DNA of 64,000 nt from contig NC_052614.1 in the NCBI RefSeq assembly GCF_016545825.1, forward strand, positions 39,650,072 to 39,714,071, read 5' to 3'. Below are positions 1-11,600 of the stretch, piece by piece (the first letter of the stretch is position 1; every line of letters starts with the position of its first letter). The position numbers and the translations under genes were made by a program. Source of the stretch: Eucalyptus grandis. Lineage: Eukaryota; Streptophyta; Magnoliopsida; Myrtales; Myrtaceae. The notes below the pieces were generated by a model that was not told where the DNA came from, did not search any database, and saw nothing but the letters and a program-made list of their open reading frames with translations.

Positions 1-1142
1 TCCCAGCCATCCCCGTGGCGGGCCCTCCCCGACGAGAAGCGCAGCTTCAAGCTCCGGATTAGAAAGCGCGACAAGGACCTCATCCTCAACTCCTACCTGG
101 ACTACATCATGGGCAAGGCCAGCGACATCCGCCGCAACAACCAAGAACGCCTCATTTATACTAATTCGCGCAGCAACGAATCCCGGGCCGCCCTTGGGAA
201 GCGGTGCCGTTCAAACACCCGAGCACCTTCGACACGTTGGCCATGGACCCGGAGAAGAAGAGGGACATCATGGAGGACCTCCGCGACTTCGCGGCTGGGC
301 AGGCCTTCTACCAGAGGACGGGCCGGGCCTGGAAGCGGGGCTACCTGCTCTACGGCCCTCCTGGGACGGGGAAATCGAGCATGATTGCAGCCATGGCCAA
401 TTTCCTCGGCTATGACATCTACGACCTCGAGCTGACCGAGGTGCCCTCCAACTCCGAGCTCCGGAAGCTCCTCATGAAGACTAGCTCAAAGTCCATCATT
501 GTCATTGAGGACATCGACTGCTCAGTCAATCTGTCGAACAGGTCCAAGGCGCCCAAAGCCCCCGCTCCTCAGAGCTACTCTGACCCTGACGCCCCCGATG
601 CTGCGTCTGGTGGCAAGGACTGGAACAATAACACTATGACCCTATCGGGACTGCTCAACTTCACCGACGGCCTGTGGTCGTGCTGTGGGAGCGAGCGGAT
701 CTTTGTGTTCACCACCAACCACATCGAGAAGCTCGACCCGGCATTGCTCCGGAGCGGCCGGATGGACATGCACATCTGCATGAGCCACTGCTCGTACCCA
801 GCGCTCGAGATCCTGCTCGATAACTACCTGGGTAGCAAGGGCGAGGACCTCGGCGAGGTGGCGGCGAGCGAGCTCCAAGAGGCGGTCGAGAAGGCCAAGA
901 TGACACCGGCGGACATAAGCGAAGTCCTGATCAAGAACCGGAGGAACAAGGAGAAAGCAGTGAGCGAATTGCTGGAGGTGTTGAAGGCGAGAGCAGATAG
1001 GAACGAGAAGTACGGAGGGTTGAGAGAGGAGTGCAAGTCGAACAGGGTGGAAGAAGAGGAGCAAGAGAAGAGGGCTCTGGAGAGCCCCGAAGAAGTCAGA
1101 GACCGTGAGGACAATTCTGGCAAGAAAGTGGAGGACCAATAA
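1..1142 (+). CDS. AAA-ATPase, BCS1-like (At5g57480/At4g25835 type), 3' part, one frameshift
   Basis: Partial gene that enters from the left edge. Plant members of this family are membrane-anchored AAA ATPases of the BCS1 clade; the exact substrate is unknown. Frame 1 from base 1 reads the AAA-associated region (SFKLRIRKRDKDLILNSYL, then YTNSR). From about base 195 the match continues in frame 3 (WEAVPFKHPSTFDTLAMD), so one base is missing near 183-192. The frame-3 part shows Walker A GPPGTGKSS (349-375), Walker B SIIVIEDID, sensor region IFVFTTNHIEKLDPALLRSG and the conserved tail MTPADISEVLIKNRR, ending at TAA 1140-1142 after a charged Glu/Lys tail. The ATPase core itself is intact. The N-terminal anchor lies outside the window. 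The frameshift makes it either a recent pseudogene or a sequence error. It is copy 1 of a three-copy array (see 7927 and 13077). Confidence 0.9.
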
Positions 1143-3016
1143 GAGAAGAAGAAAGCAAAATGAGCGGGAAAACTAATTTGTCCTTTCCTTTGTCGACCCT
1201 CCGCATTCGTGTCTTATTATGTCTTTTAAATCACCAATAACTCAGCAAAATTGTAAGAAATAGGAATAAAGCTCGTACGACATATTGAGTCTACCCACTT
1301 TTGTCGGTATGTCTTGTTTTGTTCTTCTTGGGATGGCCGGCCACATTCATGCTTGCATTAGGCCACCCACCCCACCCCACCCCCTTTAGAGATGTTGCAA
1401 TGTGCATAGTGTGATTTTGGGTCAAGTATCTTTGTTAATGTGAAAGAATTCTGCTATGTGTTTGTCAAATTGGTTCACACTATTGGATCGCCACGCTTTT
1501 CAATCGCCATTCATCTAGACTTTGCATCGCTCTAGTTCTGTCATCCATCATGGTAATTGTTGATATGAGTTTCTCTGCAATGCATTGGCTGTTGGAGATT
1601 GGGTAATGTTGGGTTGAGTTTATATATTAATGGGGTTTTATTTTAGAAACTTGTCTTGCTTGCAGTGAAAACATCTTTAGGCACGGTCATGGCATAGCAT
1701 TGTATTTTGCATTTTTTTTTTTTTCACATTTTTAAATAATTAAAAATCTCATGTCATATCTTGCATTAGGAAATTGCTCATTCTTTTCTCATTAGAAATC
1801 AAAAGAATTTTTCATTCTTCATGTTTAAGCATAGTCATTGATTAGTGTCGATTATTTCTTAATTGGTTAAAATTATTATGGGCAGTTCCCTATTTCAAAT
1901 CATAAAAAGAAAATACCAAAAATAATTAGCATTGCATTGTTGGGTCATTTTTTTTTTTTTTTTTTATAGAAGTCATTGGGTGTCCTAGAATTTAATCTTC
2001 ATTTCTATAAGAAAAGAAAATACAAAATCTCTCACCGAGTTTTAATAAGAGGATCATTTCATAATTAATCATATTTCGTGTTATTAGAGTTGCATCTAGG
2101 TTGCGTGCAATTTAATTAGCACAACATAATTGTTATTTAGATTCTACATTAGTTCCAGAATGCATGTTAATTTAGGACTCATATAGATATAGCATTTTAA
2201 TTAATTCACGCTTATTTCAAAGAAAAACCCAAAGGCTACGTTTGTAATTGGGATAAAATAAAATAGGATAAACTTTATGTATCCTATGTAATTTAATTAA
2301 CACAACATAAATGTTTTGTGCCTACTCAAGATAAGATAAAGTCGGTTATAAGATAGATGTAGCTCGAATGAAATTATCCCATAAGGGAAGTATGATAAAA
2401 GTGGATAGGATTTCTAATATCCATAATATAATTTTTTTTTGAATAACAAACTTATTAAATTAATGAAACTAAAATAATGTTTGAATGTAATAGAAAAAAA
2501 TTCAAAGTAACAGAAAAACAACAATTTCATTTTTATTCATCTTATTTTATTTATATATTCAAATTTCTCTTTATCTCAAAGTATAAATTTAATATATATA
2601 AATGTATATTTAGTATTTATATTTATTGCGCATTTTAGTTATTTTAGCATTTTAGGTATACGAGTATAGTTTACTATTTAATAAATTTTTATTAGAGAAT
2701 GATGGAAGGGGAAACAAGCAAAAAAGAAGAGAATTTAAAAAAGAGAGAGAAAAATATGCAAATAAAAATGAAGTAGGCAGGGGTGTTGTGAGAAATTCTT
2801 ACGATCTCTAATATGTTGGTCATATTGTAGAACACGATATGTGAGACAATAATAAAGCTTTACTATTGAGTCACTCAACGCATTGAGGTATTGCAATCCT
2901 TAAGCAATTATTATTGCTTTGATTTATCAAGTGTTAAATTCTTACATGTGCACTCGCATGATCATCAATCATAAATTAGTGGCTTAGAATTAAAATTCAA
3001 CCAAGCCTTTTTTTTG
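1143..3016. repeat. Array flanking DNA, copy A, first part
   Basis: AT-rich 3' flank of AAA-ATPase copy 1 with no supported gene. From about 1180 it matches 8660-10670 almost continuously. Examples are the stretch beginning tttgtcgaccctccgcattc (1186), ataggaataaagctcgtacg (about 1261) and gagacaataataaagcttt (about 2842). Copy B has about 260 extra bases (10225-10485) not found here. Confidence 0.8.
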
Positions 3017-3543
3017 AAGGGTTAATATCCTGAAAAACTCTAAATTGATACACTTGCAATAAATTTATTTAAAACTAATTTTTTGACCACTAAAAATCCC
3101 AAAATTGTATACTTTTGACAAATTACCCAAATTTGTATACTTGTAATAAAATTACCCTTTATTAATTTCTGTTAAATTTTATTATCAAATTGTTGAATTG
3201 GATGACATCTGACAATTGACTAGTGTACTGGTTTGGGATTTTATTATTATCTGTTTGTCATAGTTGTAACATCTTTGTGGTTTTTTTTTTTTGTGGTATT
3301 AATCTAATTTAATGGACAATACATTTATCCCAAATGTATCAATTTGGGGTTTTTGGCAATCGAATGAATTAATTTGTGGTAAATTTATCACAAGTGTAAT
3401 GGTTTGAGATTTTTTGTAGTCATTTGGAGTAAATTTGTCACAAGTAAATAAGTTTTGAGTTTTTGATGGTTAAAAAATTAGTTTTGAGTAAATTTATCAT
3501 AGGGATAACAGTTAGGGGTTTTTCAAGATATTAACAATTCTTT
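3017..3543. mobile_element. Long-inverted-repeat MITE, present only in copy A
   Basis: The left end reads ggttaatatcctgaaaaactc. The right end, reverse-complemented, reads gttaatatcttgaaaaacccc, and the similarity runs inward for about 80 bases (aaaactaattttttgaccac against aaaactaattttttaaccat). There is no coding capacity. Copy B of the flanking duplication goes straight from the T-run at about 10672 to aaataaagag at 10685, so this is an insertion into copy A. I could not define the target-site duplication in the T-rich junction, so the superfamily is open. Confidence 0.65.
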
Positions 3544-4100
3544 AAATAAAGAGTAAATGTACCCAAAGAGCATTATATTTATATAGCATAATCAAAGCCC
3601 TATATTCATGAAAAATCTCGTTTGCAGAAGGGGTTTCTAATTGACCTATAATAGTTTAGTGACAACTCAAACGAATTGATCTACGTGTTTAACTAATTAA
3701 ATTAAAACCTTAAAGTTGCGATTAATATGGGTTTAGAAGAATCTATGCTACGTGTTTACTTGGAATTCCATTAGCTTTTCCTTGATGGTTTACCTCTAGG
3801 GACAATGATGTCGAAGGTTGATAGGAGGCTACAATTTTCATTTTCTTAGGTTCGTCTGTATTCGTATATTTGGTGCAATGATGTACAAGGGTCTTTCTTG
3901 GAAAAAATTTAGTGGACTAATGGGTGAATTGGTGTGCATTGACTTTGCTTTACGACTATTTGGGAAGTTTTGATTTGATATCAGCTGAACATGCGTGGAA
4001 GAAACTTAGGGTTTGCTTGTTTTATGCGTAACTATCCTATGATGTTAGCATAAAACCTTTTATGCGTTAACTGCCCATGTCTCAGCATATGAGATACTAA
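3544..4100. repeat. Array flanking DNA, copy A, second part
   Basis: Matches 10683-11214 of copy B (for example agaagaatctat...gtttacttgg at about 3736 and the ttttccttgatggtt stretch at about 3777). No gene seen. It ends at the TAA target site of the next element. Confidence 0.75.
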
Positions 4101-4964
4101 GGGTGCGTTTGGTAAAGTTTTTGTTCCAGAGAACAATTTTTGAACATAAATAGTTTTTTTTTTTTCTATTCCCGGGAACAATTTCTGAGTATAAGAAAGT
4201 GTTTGGTAATTGGAAAAAAATTTCTACTCTAGAAATAAAAATGCATTTGGTAAACTTGTATAATTTTGTTGTTTCTTTTAGTTTTTTAATATTTTTTATT
4301 ATATTTTTCTTTTTTTCCTCTTTCTTTTTCTTTTTTTCCTTCTTTCTTTTTGTGGCCGGTCGCTAACCACCGCCGTGGGCTGGCGATAGGGCGGGCGAGC
4401 TCCGACGAGCTTGCCGAAGCCTTGCTAGGCCACCGCGAGGCTCGCCCGGCCACCGAGGCCGCCGGCGAGGCTTGACCTTGCTCGGTGGCATGAGGTCGGT
4501 CTTGCTTGGGTTGTGCGAGCTTGAGCTCGCCCGGATCCGGTGAGGCCGAGCTCGTGCAACCCACGGCGAGGCTCGGCCCAACGAGCCTCGCCGTGGCTTG
4601 GCGTCTTCGAGGGCCGGCGACGCTCTAGCAAGGTCGCCGGCCCTCGTTTGGCCAGTTGCCAGCGATAGCCATGGCCAAGGCCGGTGATCGGCAAAAGGAA
4701 GAAGAATAAGAAAAGAAGAAGAAAAGAAAGAGAAGAAAAAAGAGGAGAGAGAAAAATTATTTCTTGGAATTGTTCCGAGAACAAGAACAAGTTTTTTTTT
4801 CTTTTTGTTTCTGTTCCAAATTTGTTCCCGAGAACAAAAATAGATTTTTTGTTCCTGAAAATAAATTTTTTACCAAATGCGTTTCTATTCTTTTTTTGTT
4901 CCCTGGAATAAAAGGACAGAAATTTTTGTTCCGAGAACAGAAACAAAAATAAACAAACAAGCCC
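4101..4964. mobile_element. PIF/Harbinger-like (Tourist-type) MITE with GC-rich core
   Basis: 864 bases flanked by direct repeats TAA (4098-4100 and 4965-4967). The ends are GGGTGCGTTTGGTAA and, reverse-complemented, GGGCTTGTTTGTTTA. The arms are AT-rich and pair with each other (ttgttcc...gaacaa motifs), while the middle (about 4360-4690) is a GC-rich block full of cgaggctcg-like motifs. Copy B has the empty site gagatgctaagacaacac (about 11202-11219), which fixes both ends. A 3-base TAA/TTA target duplication with GGG/GGC termini is the mark of PIF/Harbinger elements. There is no transposase, so it is non-autonomous. The open frames inside are artefacts of the inverted repeat. Confidence 0.85.
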
Positions 4965-6240
4965 TAAGTCAACACAAATACATCAAGTCATTCCCAAAGT
5001 TGCTTGTCTTCATTTAGAGCTCGATACATCGACAGCAAATGAGGAAATTTTCATGGACTAAAATCCAGCTTTCATGCGCTGAAACAGACTCTCTCAACAT
5101 CATATGCAATACAATGCTTTTGTCTTCATGGTGGTGCAGAAGCGTTTGTAGACTCTTGAGTCTAGCCCCAACACATCCCTTGCACGCCCTTGGCGTGCAC
5201 ATGCTTCCTACATCAACTTGAATCCTAGATGCAGATGGACCGATAACTGCATGAACATTGTCACTTCCAGGCGTCTATAGACAACATATTTTTTGTTGAT
5301 AAAAAAAGACAACCAGTTACTTTCGGGGGCGTGCAAACCTTGGAATATTTATGCCTTCTTTGAATTTTTATTTTTTTTATTAAGTCTCGCACATGGATGA
5401 TGCGGTTGTGACGATTTTTCATCTTATCGAATAATAAACTTATATTCGTTTTGAAGAAATTAATTTTTTACAAACTGGCTTCATATACTTATTATTTCTT
5501 TTCGGTCTTATGTTGGAATAATGGTTTTACCCTTCGCGAAAGACGTACTTCAATCAGATGTTTTCAGATCAAATTTCTATATAAGAGGGAAATACGAGAC
5601 TTATTTTATAAAGAGAGAAGTCGGTGAGTGGAGAAATTTTGTCCCTACCTGCTGACTGATTCAACTTTTCTTACGAACGTTAGGGCTTAAGTGGGGCTGG
5701 GAGAGCTTGTCAACATGCAAAAGGACTTGACATGGAAACGTGCGTCGTGCCAAATGACAACACCATGTTCGAGATATCTACGTATTCTTCGAATGATTTA
5801 TGTTTGGCCGATCTGGACATTCACCGCTTCTCCCCAAGAGAAACAAGACAAAAGCAGAAGGAAGCCAGGTGGGCGGGTGGAACTGAGTTTTGATCCGTAT
5901 CACCTCCTCTCACCGCCACTGAGAGTTCCCTTTCAAAAGCTTTTTCCTTTTGAAAATTAGAGTCTCGTTCTCTTCAACCTCTTCTCCTCGCCTTCCATTG
6001 AAACATCAGAAATGATAGGATCCTGGTGATGCAGACAGGATTTCGGCCGGAGGCGAGGGATGAAGGTAAAGAGCCGCTGTCGCAGTCAACTAGATTCCAT
6101 TTCTTTCGAGAGGGGCCAATCAGCCAACCCTCATCCCTTCCTTTCCCCCTATTTTGTTCTCATTAAATAAATCCATCATAAAAGGGGTCGTTCCCGAGTG
6201 GATTGAGTCTACGTGGACCATCACAAAATCAACGGACCAG
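4965..6240. repeat. Array flanking DNA, copy A, third part
   Basis: Matches 11212-12412 of copy B, for example aaaatccagctttcatg (about 5060), ttcgagatatctacgtattc (about 5769) and gagaggggccaatca (about 6110). It should be the upstream DNA of AAA-ATPase copy 2. Short open frames here are not supported by any family match or splice pattern. Confidence 0.8.
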
Positions 6241-6680
6241 CCATGCTCTTGGAAACTTCCAAAAAAAAAAAAAATGGAAAAAAGGAGAGAGAAACACACA
6301 CTTATTGAGTCCAGTTGGTGTCTCTTCTCTCTCAAATCCCGACACATGGTGGTGGTCTGCCGCCGGCTTTGAAATGGACCGGCATGGCTGGACCGGCATG
6401 GCCTCTTCTTCCAATCCATGTTGTGCACGGAATGGGCACGCATTCTCTCTCTCTCTCTGAGGATTCACCCTTGTTGAACCCAAAAAGAACAAAGATACAA
6501 AGGAGAAGAAATTGTAAACAAAGATATAAGTAGCAATCAAATCCCAGTTTAAGGGGCTGAAGGAAAATGGTGTTACTCTTGTCGAACCCTTGGGACATCC
6601 AAGGACTCTCCATCAATTGTCTTCCACCCCTCCTCCTCTTATAAATACCCAATCCCCCTGAGAAAAACTCACACCACAAT
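6241..6680 (+). promoter_or_regulatory. Promoter and leader of the dead AAA-ATPase copy 2
   Basis: TATAAATA at 6640-6647 sits in a C-rich context (cctcctcttataaatacccaa), followed by a leader-like stretch up to 6680 where a MITE is inserted. After the MITE the leader resumes at 7803 and reaches the ATG of the copy 2 remnant at 7927. If the MITE is removed, the TATA box lies about 160 bases before the ATG, a normal spacing. A (CT)10 run lies at about 6441-6460. Function is inferred from position; activity is unknown. Confidence 0.5.
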
Positions 6681-6682
6681 TA

Positions 6683-7800
6683 GGGGTGAGTGATTCTAAA
6701 TCCTTTACGGTTCTATTTGAAATTTGGAACCTACCATCGGATATAGATTCCTTATTTTTTGAAATCCGAAACCTGGTATGTAGAAATTTGGAACCTGGAA
6801 TTTATTTTGTCATAGGTTCTAGGGTTGGTTCCAAGGTCTAATAAATTCATTTTTTTATTTTTTTTGTTTCATTAACGAAAATGAATGCAACAATAATGAC
6901 CAAGTCTAGACATATTTGGCCTCTTAAAAATGATGGAAGAGCAGCATATGAACTTCTTAAAAGAAACATATAGAAATCCCGTTGACTCATCAACTTCAAA
7001 TTTGTTTAGCATTTAATTAATCATTCATCTATGAGTTCTCTATGGTCATCCCATATTCTTTTGAGAGAAACCATAAGTATGTTGCAGCCACAATCATGAA
7101 AAAAGCAAAGGAAAGGGAACAAAGAAGAATCTAGGTCTTTGTAGACTATCCAAATGTCTTCTTTAGAAAATACTTGCTTGGGGAAGAATGATAAAGCAAT
7201 GGGAAGACAAAACAAATTTTATTTCTTAACCTGATGAATGTCTGACTAAATTACATAACAAATCATGGGAAATGAACTTGAATTCTTCTATTGTTTGTCT
7301 TTGCAAAGAGCTCACTAAATTGACCCACAAATGTGCACGACTCAATTAAACAAATGGATAGAGTCCATTAGCATTATGTTCCATGAATTCGATGATGGAA
7401 ATCCCATAAGAACCAAAATGCATTGGTAAAAGGCAAAAAGAAAAGCAAAAAGCAAAAGAACCAACGAGCTCATGGCCTCAACTAAAAACCACCATAGTAC
7501 CAAGCATTCTATGTTTCCAATTATTCCTCTCCCAAAAAGGAAAACACGAAGAAAGAGAATGTCGAGAAGAGAGAAGACATGAAGAATGAAGATTGAAGAT
7601 ATTAGGGGTTTTAGGTTTAGAAATCTTGGTCTAGTTTCGATTTCAGTTCCTATAAGAACTAGGAACCTAACTAGGAATCGCCGATTCTGAAAAAAAGAGG
7701 AATCGGAAGCTGGAGCCTCCCTCCCTAGAATCGGGAACCAAACCGGACCCATTGATCTGGTTCTTTGGTTCTCGGTTCTACCCGGAACCGTGTTCACCCC
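6683..7800. mobile_element. Inverted-repeat element with GGGGTGA ends and TA target site
   Basis: The ends are GGGGTGAGTGATTC and, reverse-complemented, GGGGTGAACACGGTTCC, flanked by TA on both sides (6681-6682 and 7801-7802). The inner arms carry repeated ggaacc/ggttcc motifs in opposite orientation (6700-6840 against 7620-7795). The long minus-strand open frame across it has no recognisable domain. A two-base TA duplication points to a Tc1/mariner-like MITE, but this is inferred. It splits the leader of AAA-ATPase copy 2. Confidence 0.65.
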
Positions 7801-7802
7801 TA

Positions 7803-8300
7803 ATCGTAGTAGCACAAAGCCCCCATCCTCACTCACTCTTCTTGATCGTCTCCTTCTTCCACCGTAACCCAGAGAAAGATGATCTCCATGAGAACCTCCA
7901 CTTTCATAACGCACCGAATGGCAGATATGAAGCAGTCTTGGACCTCTTTGGTCTCCCTCTCAAGCACACTGGCCTTTTGCTAGACATTCCTCTGGGCAAT
8001 GCTCCTGCCACACCTCTGCTTTGCCCCCCTTAAGTTCCTAAAGTGTGCCCTCTCGGCTGCTACTACTCCTACTATTACTTTGAAATCGCTGAGACCGACA
8101 GCGTCAACACCAACGAGCTTTACAATGCTGTCCAACTTTACCTCAAGCTTCTTCGCCTCCATCTCTGCCTTCAACAATCGTATCTCCCTTACCCGCGCTT
8201 GCAACTCTAGTGTCACCACCTTTGGACTCTCCAACGACGACTCTATCGCCAATGTCTTTGATGTTGTTATAGTCTAGTAGGAGCACATGTTAAACACAAA
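7803..8300 (+). pseudogene. AAA-ATPase copy 2, N-terminal remnant
   Basis: The ATG at 7927 opens MKQSWTSLVSLSSTLAFC and hits TAG (7981-7983) where the family has Gln (AFCQ). The N-terminal anchor region continues (TFLWAMLLPHLCFAPLKF). It then shifts frame to read YFEIAETDSVNTNELYNAV (about 8077-8133) and shifts back to SLTRACNSS...TFGLSNDDSIANVFD (about 8190-8264). Two more stops, TAGTAG, follow at 8275-8280 where the family has Trp. After about 8300 the homology ends, so the ATPase domain is lost. This segment supplies the N-terminal region that is missing from copy 1 because of the window edge. Clear pseudogene with nonsense, frameshift and truncation. Confidence 0.85.
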
Positions 8301-8660
8301 AGCGCAATCCTACGATCTTCATAGTTATAAACAAGAACACATATAATTGAGCAAAGAGATTCACACACTGTTTGGAATCCATTGTTTTTTATGTGGAAAA
8401 GTGACGACCAAAATCAGAAGTGTTTTTCCTCTATTGTCCTCTGTATCATTGGCTTAATAAGACGGCCTCTCACCTTTAGCATTTAGTAAATGTTCTTTAT
8501 GTGAGGATAATTGTGTGTGTTAGGATTAGAGGAAAAACTTGAGTATTATTTATAGAGTTTTCAGCTAGGTCCTCTCATTATAGACCGGGCTCAACTTGGC
8601 CCATACTAGTTAGCCTTATATTAGACTAATTAAGAAATATTCTATCTCAACTTATTAGAT
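8301..8660. other. No gene; unassigned spacer
   Basis: AT-rich sequence between the copy 2 remnant and the start of flanking copy B. I see no coding or element structure. It replaces the expected ATPase domain of copy 2. Confidence 0.5.
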
Positions 8661-11600
8661 TTTCTTTGTCAACCCTCCGAATTCGTGTCTTATTATATGG
8701 ATCAAAGCTCCTATGACTCAGCAAAATCGTAAGAAATAGGAATAAAGCTCATACGACGTATTGAGTTTGTCCACTTTTGTCGGTATGTCTTGTTTTTCTC
8801 TTTTGGGATGGCCGGCCACATTCATGTTTGCGTTAGGCGCCCCCTTTCGGAGATGTTGCAATGTGCGTAGTATGATTTTTGGGTCAATTATCTTGTTAGT
8901 AAAAGGATTCTGCTATATGGAAAAAGTACAAGTGGAAGTAACAAAATGTATTTGTCAAATTGCTTCGCGCTATCCAGTCGCCATTCTTCTAGACTTTCCG
9001 TTGCTCTAGTCTGGTTGTCCGGTGCGGTAATCATCGATCTGTGTTTCTCTACAATGCATGAACGATTCTCTACAATGCATCAGCGATTGGATAACGTTAG
9101 GTTGACTTTATATATTATTCAATGGGCTTTTATTTTAGAAACTTGTCTTGCTTGCGGTGAAAACATCTTTAGGCACGTTCGTGACATAGCATTGTATTTT
9201 TTTTTTTTTGGGACATTTTTAGATACTAAAAAGAATCTCATGTCATATCTTGCATTGGGAAATTGCTTGTTGTTTTCTCATTAGAAATCAAAAGAAATAT
9301 TCATTCTTCATGTTTAAGCATAGTCACTGATCAGTGTATATTATTTCTTAATTGGTTAAAGTCCTTATAGGCAATTCCCTATTTTAAATCATGAAAAGAA
9401 AATACCAAAAATAATTAGCATTGCATTGTTGGGTCATTTTTAATAGACGTCATTTGGTGTCCTAGAATGTTGTCTTTCTTTCTATAAGAAAATACAAAAT
9501 CTTGACCGTTTCATACTTCAACATATTTCATGTTATTAGAGTTGCATCTAGGTTGCATATAATTTAACTAACACAGTATAAATATTATTTAGATTTCATG
9601 TTAGTTCATGAATGTATGTTAATTTAGAACTCATATAGACATAGCATTTTAATTAATTCATGCTTATTTCAAAGAAAAACCCAAAGGCTTCGTTTTGTAC
9701 TTAGGATAAAATTTAAAATAGGATAACTATTATCATATCCTATGTTTAGTGCCTACCCAAGATAGGATAAAGTTGGCTATAAGAGGGATGTGGTCCGGAT
9801 GAAATTATCTTATTGGAGAGATATGATAAAAGTGGTAAGGAATTATAATATCCATAATATAATTTTTTTCTTGAATACCAAACTACTTAAATTAAAAATA
9901 AAATAAAATAATATTTGAATATAATATAAGAAATTCAAAATAAAAAAATCATTTTATTCATTCCTATTTTTATCTATATATTCAAATTTCTTTTTACCTT
10001 AAAATATAAATTCAATATATAAAATATATTTAGTATTTATATTTATTGCACATATTAGTTAAGTGTTGAAGGTATATAGGTATAGTTTACTATTTAATAA
10101 ATTTTTATTAGAGAATGATGGATAGAGAAATATAAGAAAAGGAAAAGAACTTAAAAAGAGAGAGGGAAAATTAATAAAAATATGCAAATAAAAATGAAGC
10201 AGGCAATGGTGTCATAAGAAATTCGTATTATTTCTATTTGTATTCATTTTTACTTATATGTTGTTCATACCAAACAGTGAACATGATAATATGTGAAAAA
10301 TATTCTGTTTTATTACTGTGATTCATCAACTAGTGGCTAGATATAACAAAATCTCTGAATTTTATATCTTATACTATTTGGTCATGCTCTAATTAGAAAT
10401 TCAGATGACCAAACATAACAACAAAGAATTAATAACACTAGCCTAGGTCATGGAAGCATCACATCATTGTTTTGTCTTTAGTTAATGTTTTGTAGAACAC
10501 GGTGTGTGAGACAATAATAAAGCTTTGCTATTGAGTCGCTCAATGCATCAAGGTTTTGCAATCCTTAAGCAATTATTATTGCTTTGATTTTTCAAGTGTT
10601 AAATTCTTACTTGCGCACCCTCATGATCATCAATAATTTATTAGTGGCTTAGGGTTAAAATTCAACCAAGCATTTTTTTTTTTTTAAATAAAGAGTTAAG
10701 GTACCAAAAGTATGTTATATTTATATAGCATAACTAAAGCCCTATATCTTTGAAAAATCTAGTTTGCAAAAGGGGTTTCTAATTGACTTGTAATTAATTA
10801 GTGACAACTCTTGAACGAATTGATTTACAAATTGCGATTGATATGGGCTTAGAAGAATCTATACTAAGTGTTTACTTGGTAATCCATCAGCTTTTCCTTG
10901 ATGGTTCACCTCTAGGGACAATGACGTCGAAGGGCTGATAGGAGGGTACAACTTTCATTTTCTTAGGCTGGTTTGTATTCGTATATTTTGTGCAATGATG
11001 CACAATGGTCTTTCTTGGAAAGAATGTTGTGAACTAATGGGTCAATTGGTGTGCTTTGACTTTGTTTTACGACTACTTGGAAAGTTTTGATCAGCTGAAC
11101 ATGTGTGGAAGAGACTTAGGGTTTGCTTGTTTTATGCATTAACTATCCTATGACGTTAGCATATAACTGTTATGCGTTAACTGCCCATGTCTTAGCATAT
11201 GAGATGCTAAGACAACACAAATACATCAAGTCTTTCCCGAAGTTGCTTGTCTTCATCCAGAGCCAGATACATCGACAGCAAATGAGGCAAGGTTCATGGA
11301 CTAAAATCCAGCTTTCATGTGCTAAAACAGACTCTCAACATCATATGCAATCCAATGCTTTTGTCTTCATGGTGGTGCAGAAGCGTTGGTAGACTCCCGA
11401 GTTAATACGTACTTGGCGTGCACTACGTCCAGTGTTTCCAACATCAACTTGAATCCTAGATGCAAATGGACCAACAGCTGTATGAACATCATTACTTCCA
11501 TGCATCTATACAAAATATTCGGGTTGATATGCAAACATAACCATGATAAAAAAAGACAGAGACTTTTAGGGGCTTGGAAACCTTAGAATCTTTGCCTTCT

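Noticed and set aside
642..1139. 165-residue minus-strand open frame
   Set aside because: Antisense shadow of the GC-rich AAA-ATPase coding sequence.
4425..4946. 173-residue minus-strand and matching plus-strand frames
   Set aside because: Low-complexity translation of the arms and GC core of a MITE.
7342..7914. 190-residue minus-strand open frame
   Set aside because: Lies mostly across an inverted-repeat element and its flank; no domain, and the sense strand is the AAA-ATPase copy 2 leader.
7980..8252. 90-residue minus-strand frame with a helical look
   Set aside because: Antisense of the AAA-ATPase copy 2 remnant, which explains the sequence better on the plus strand.
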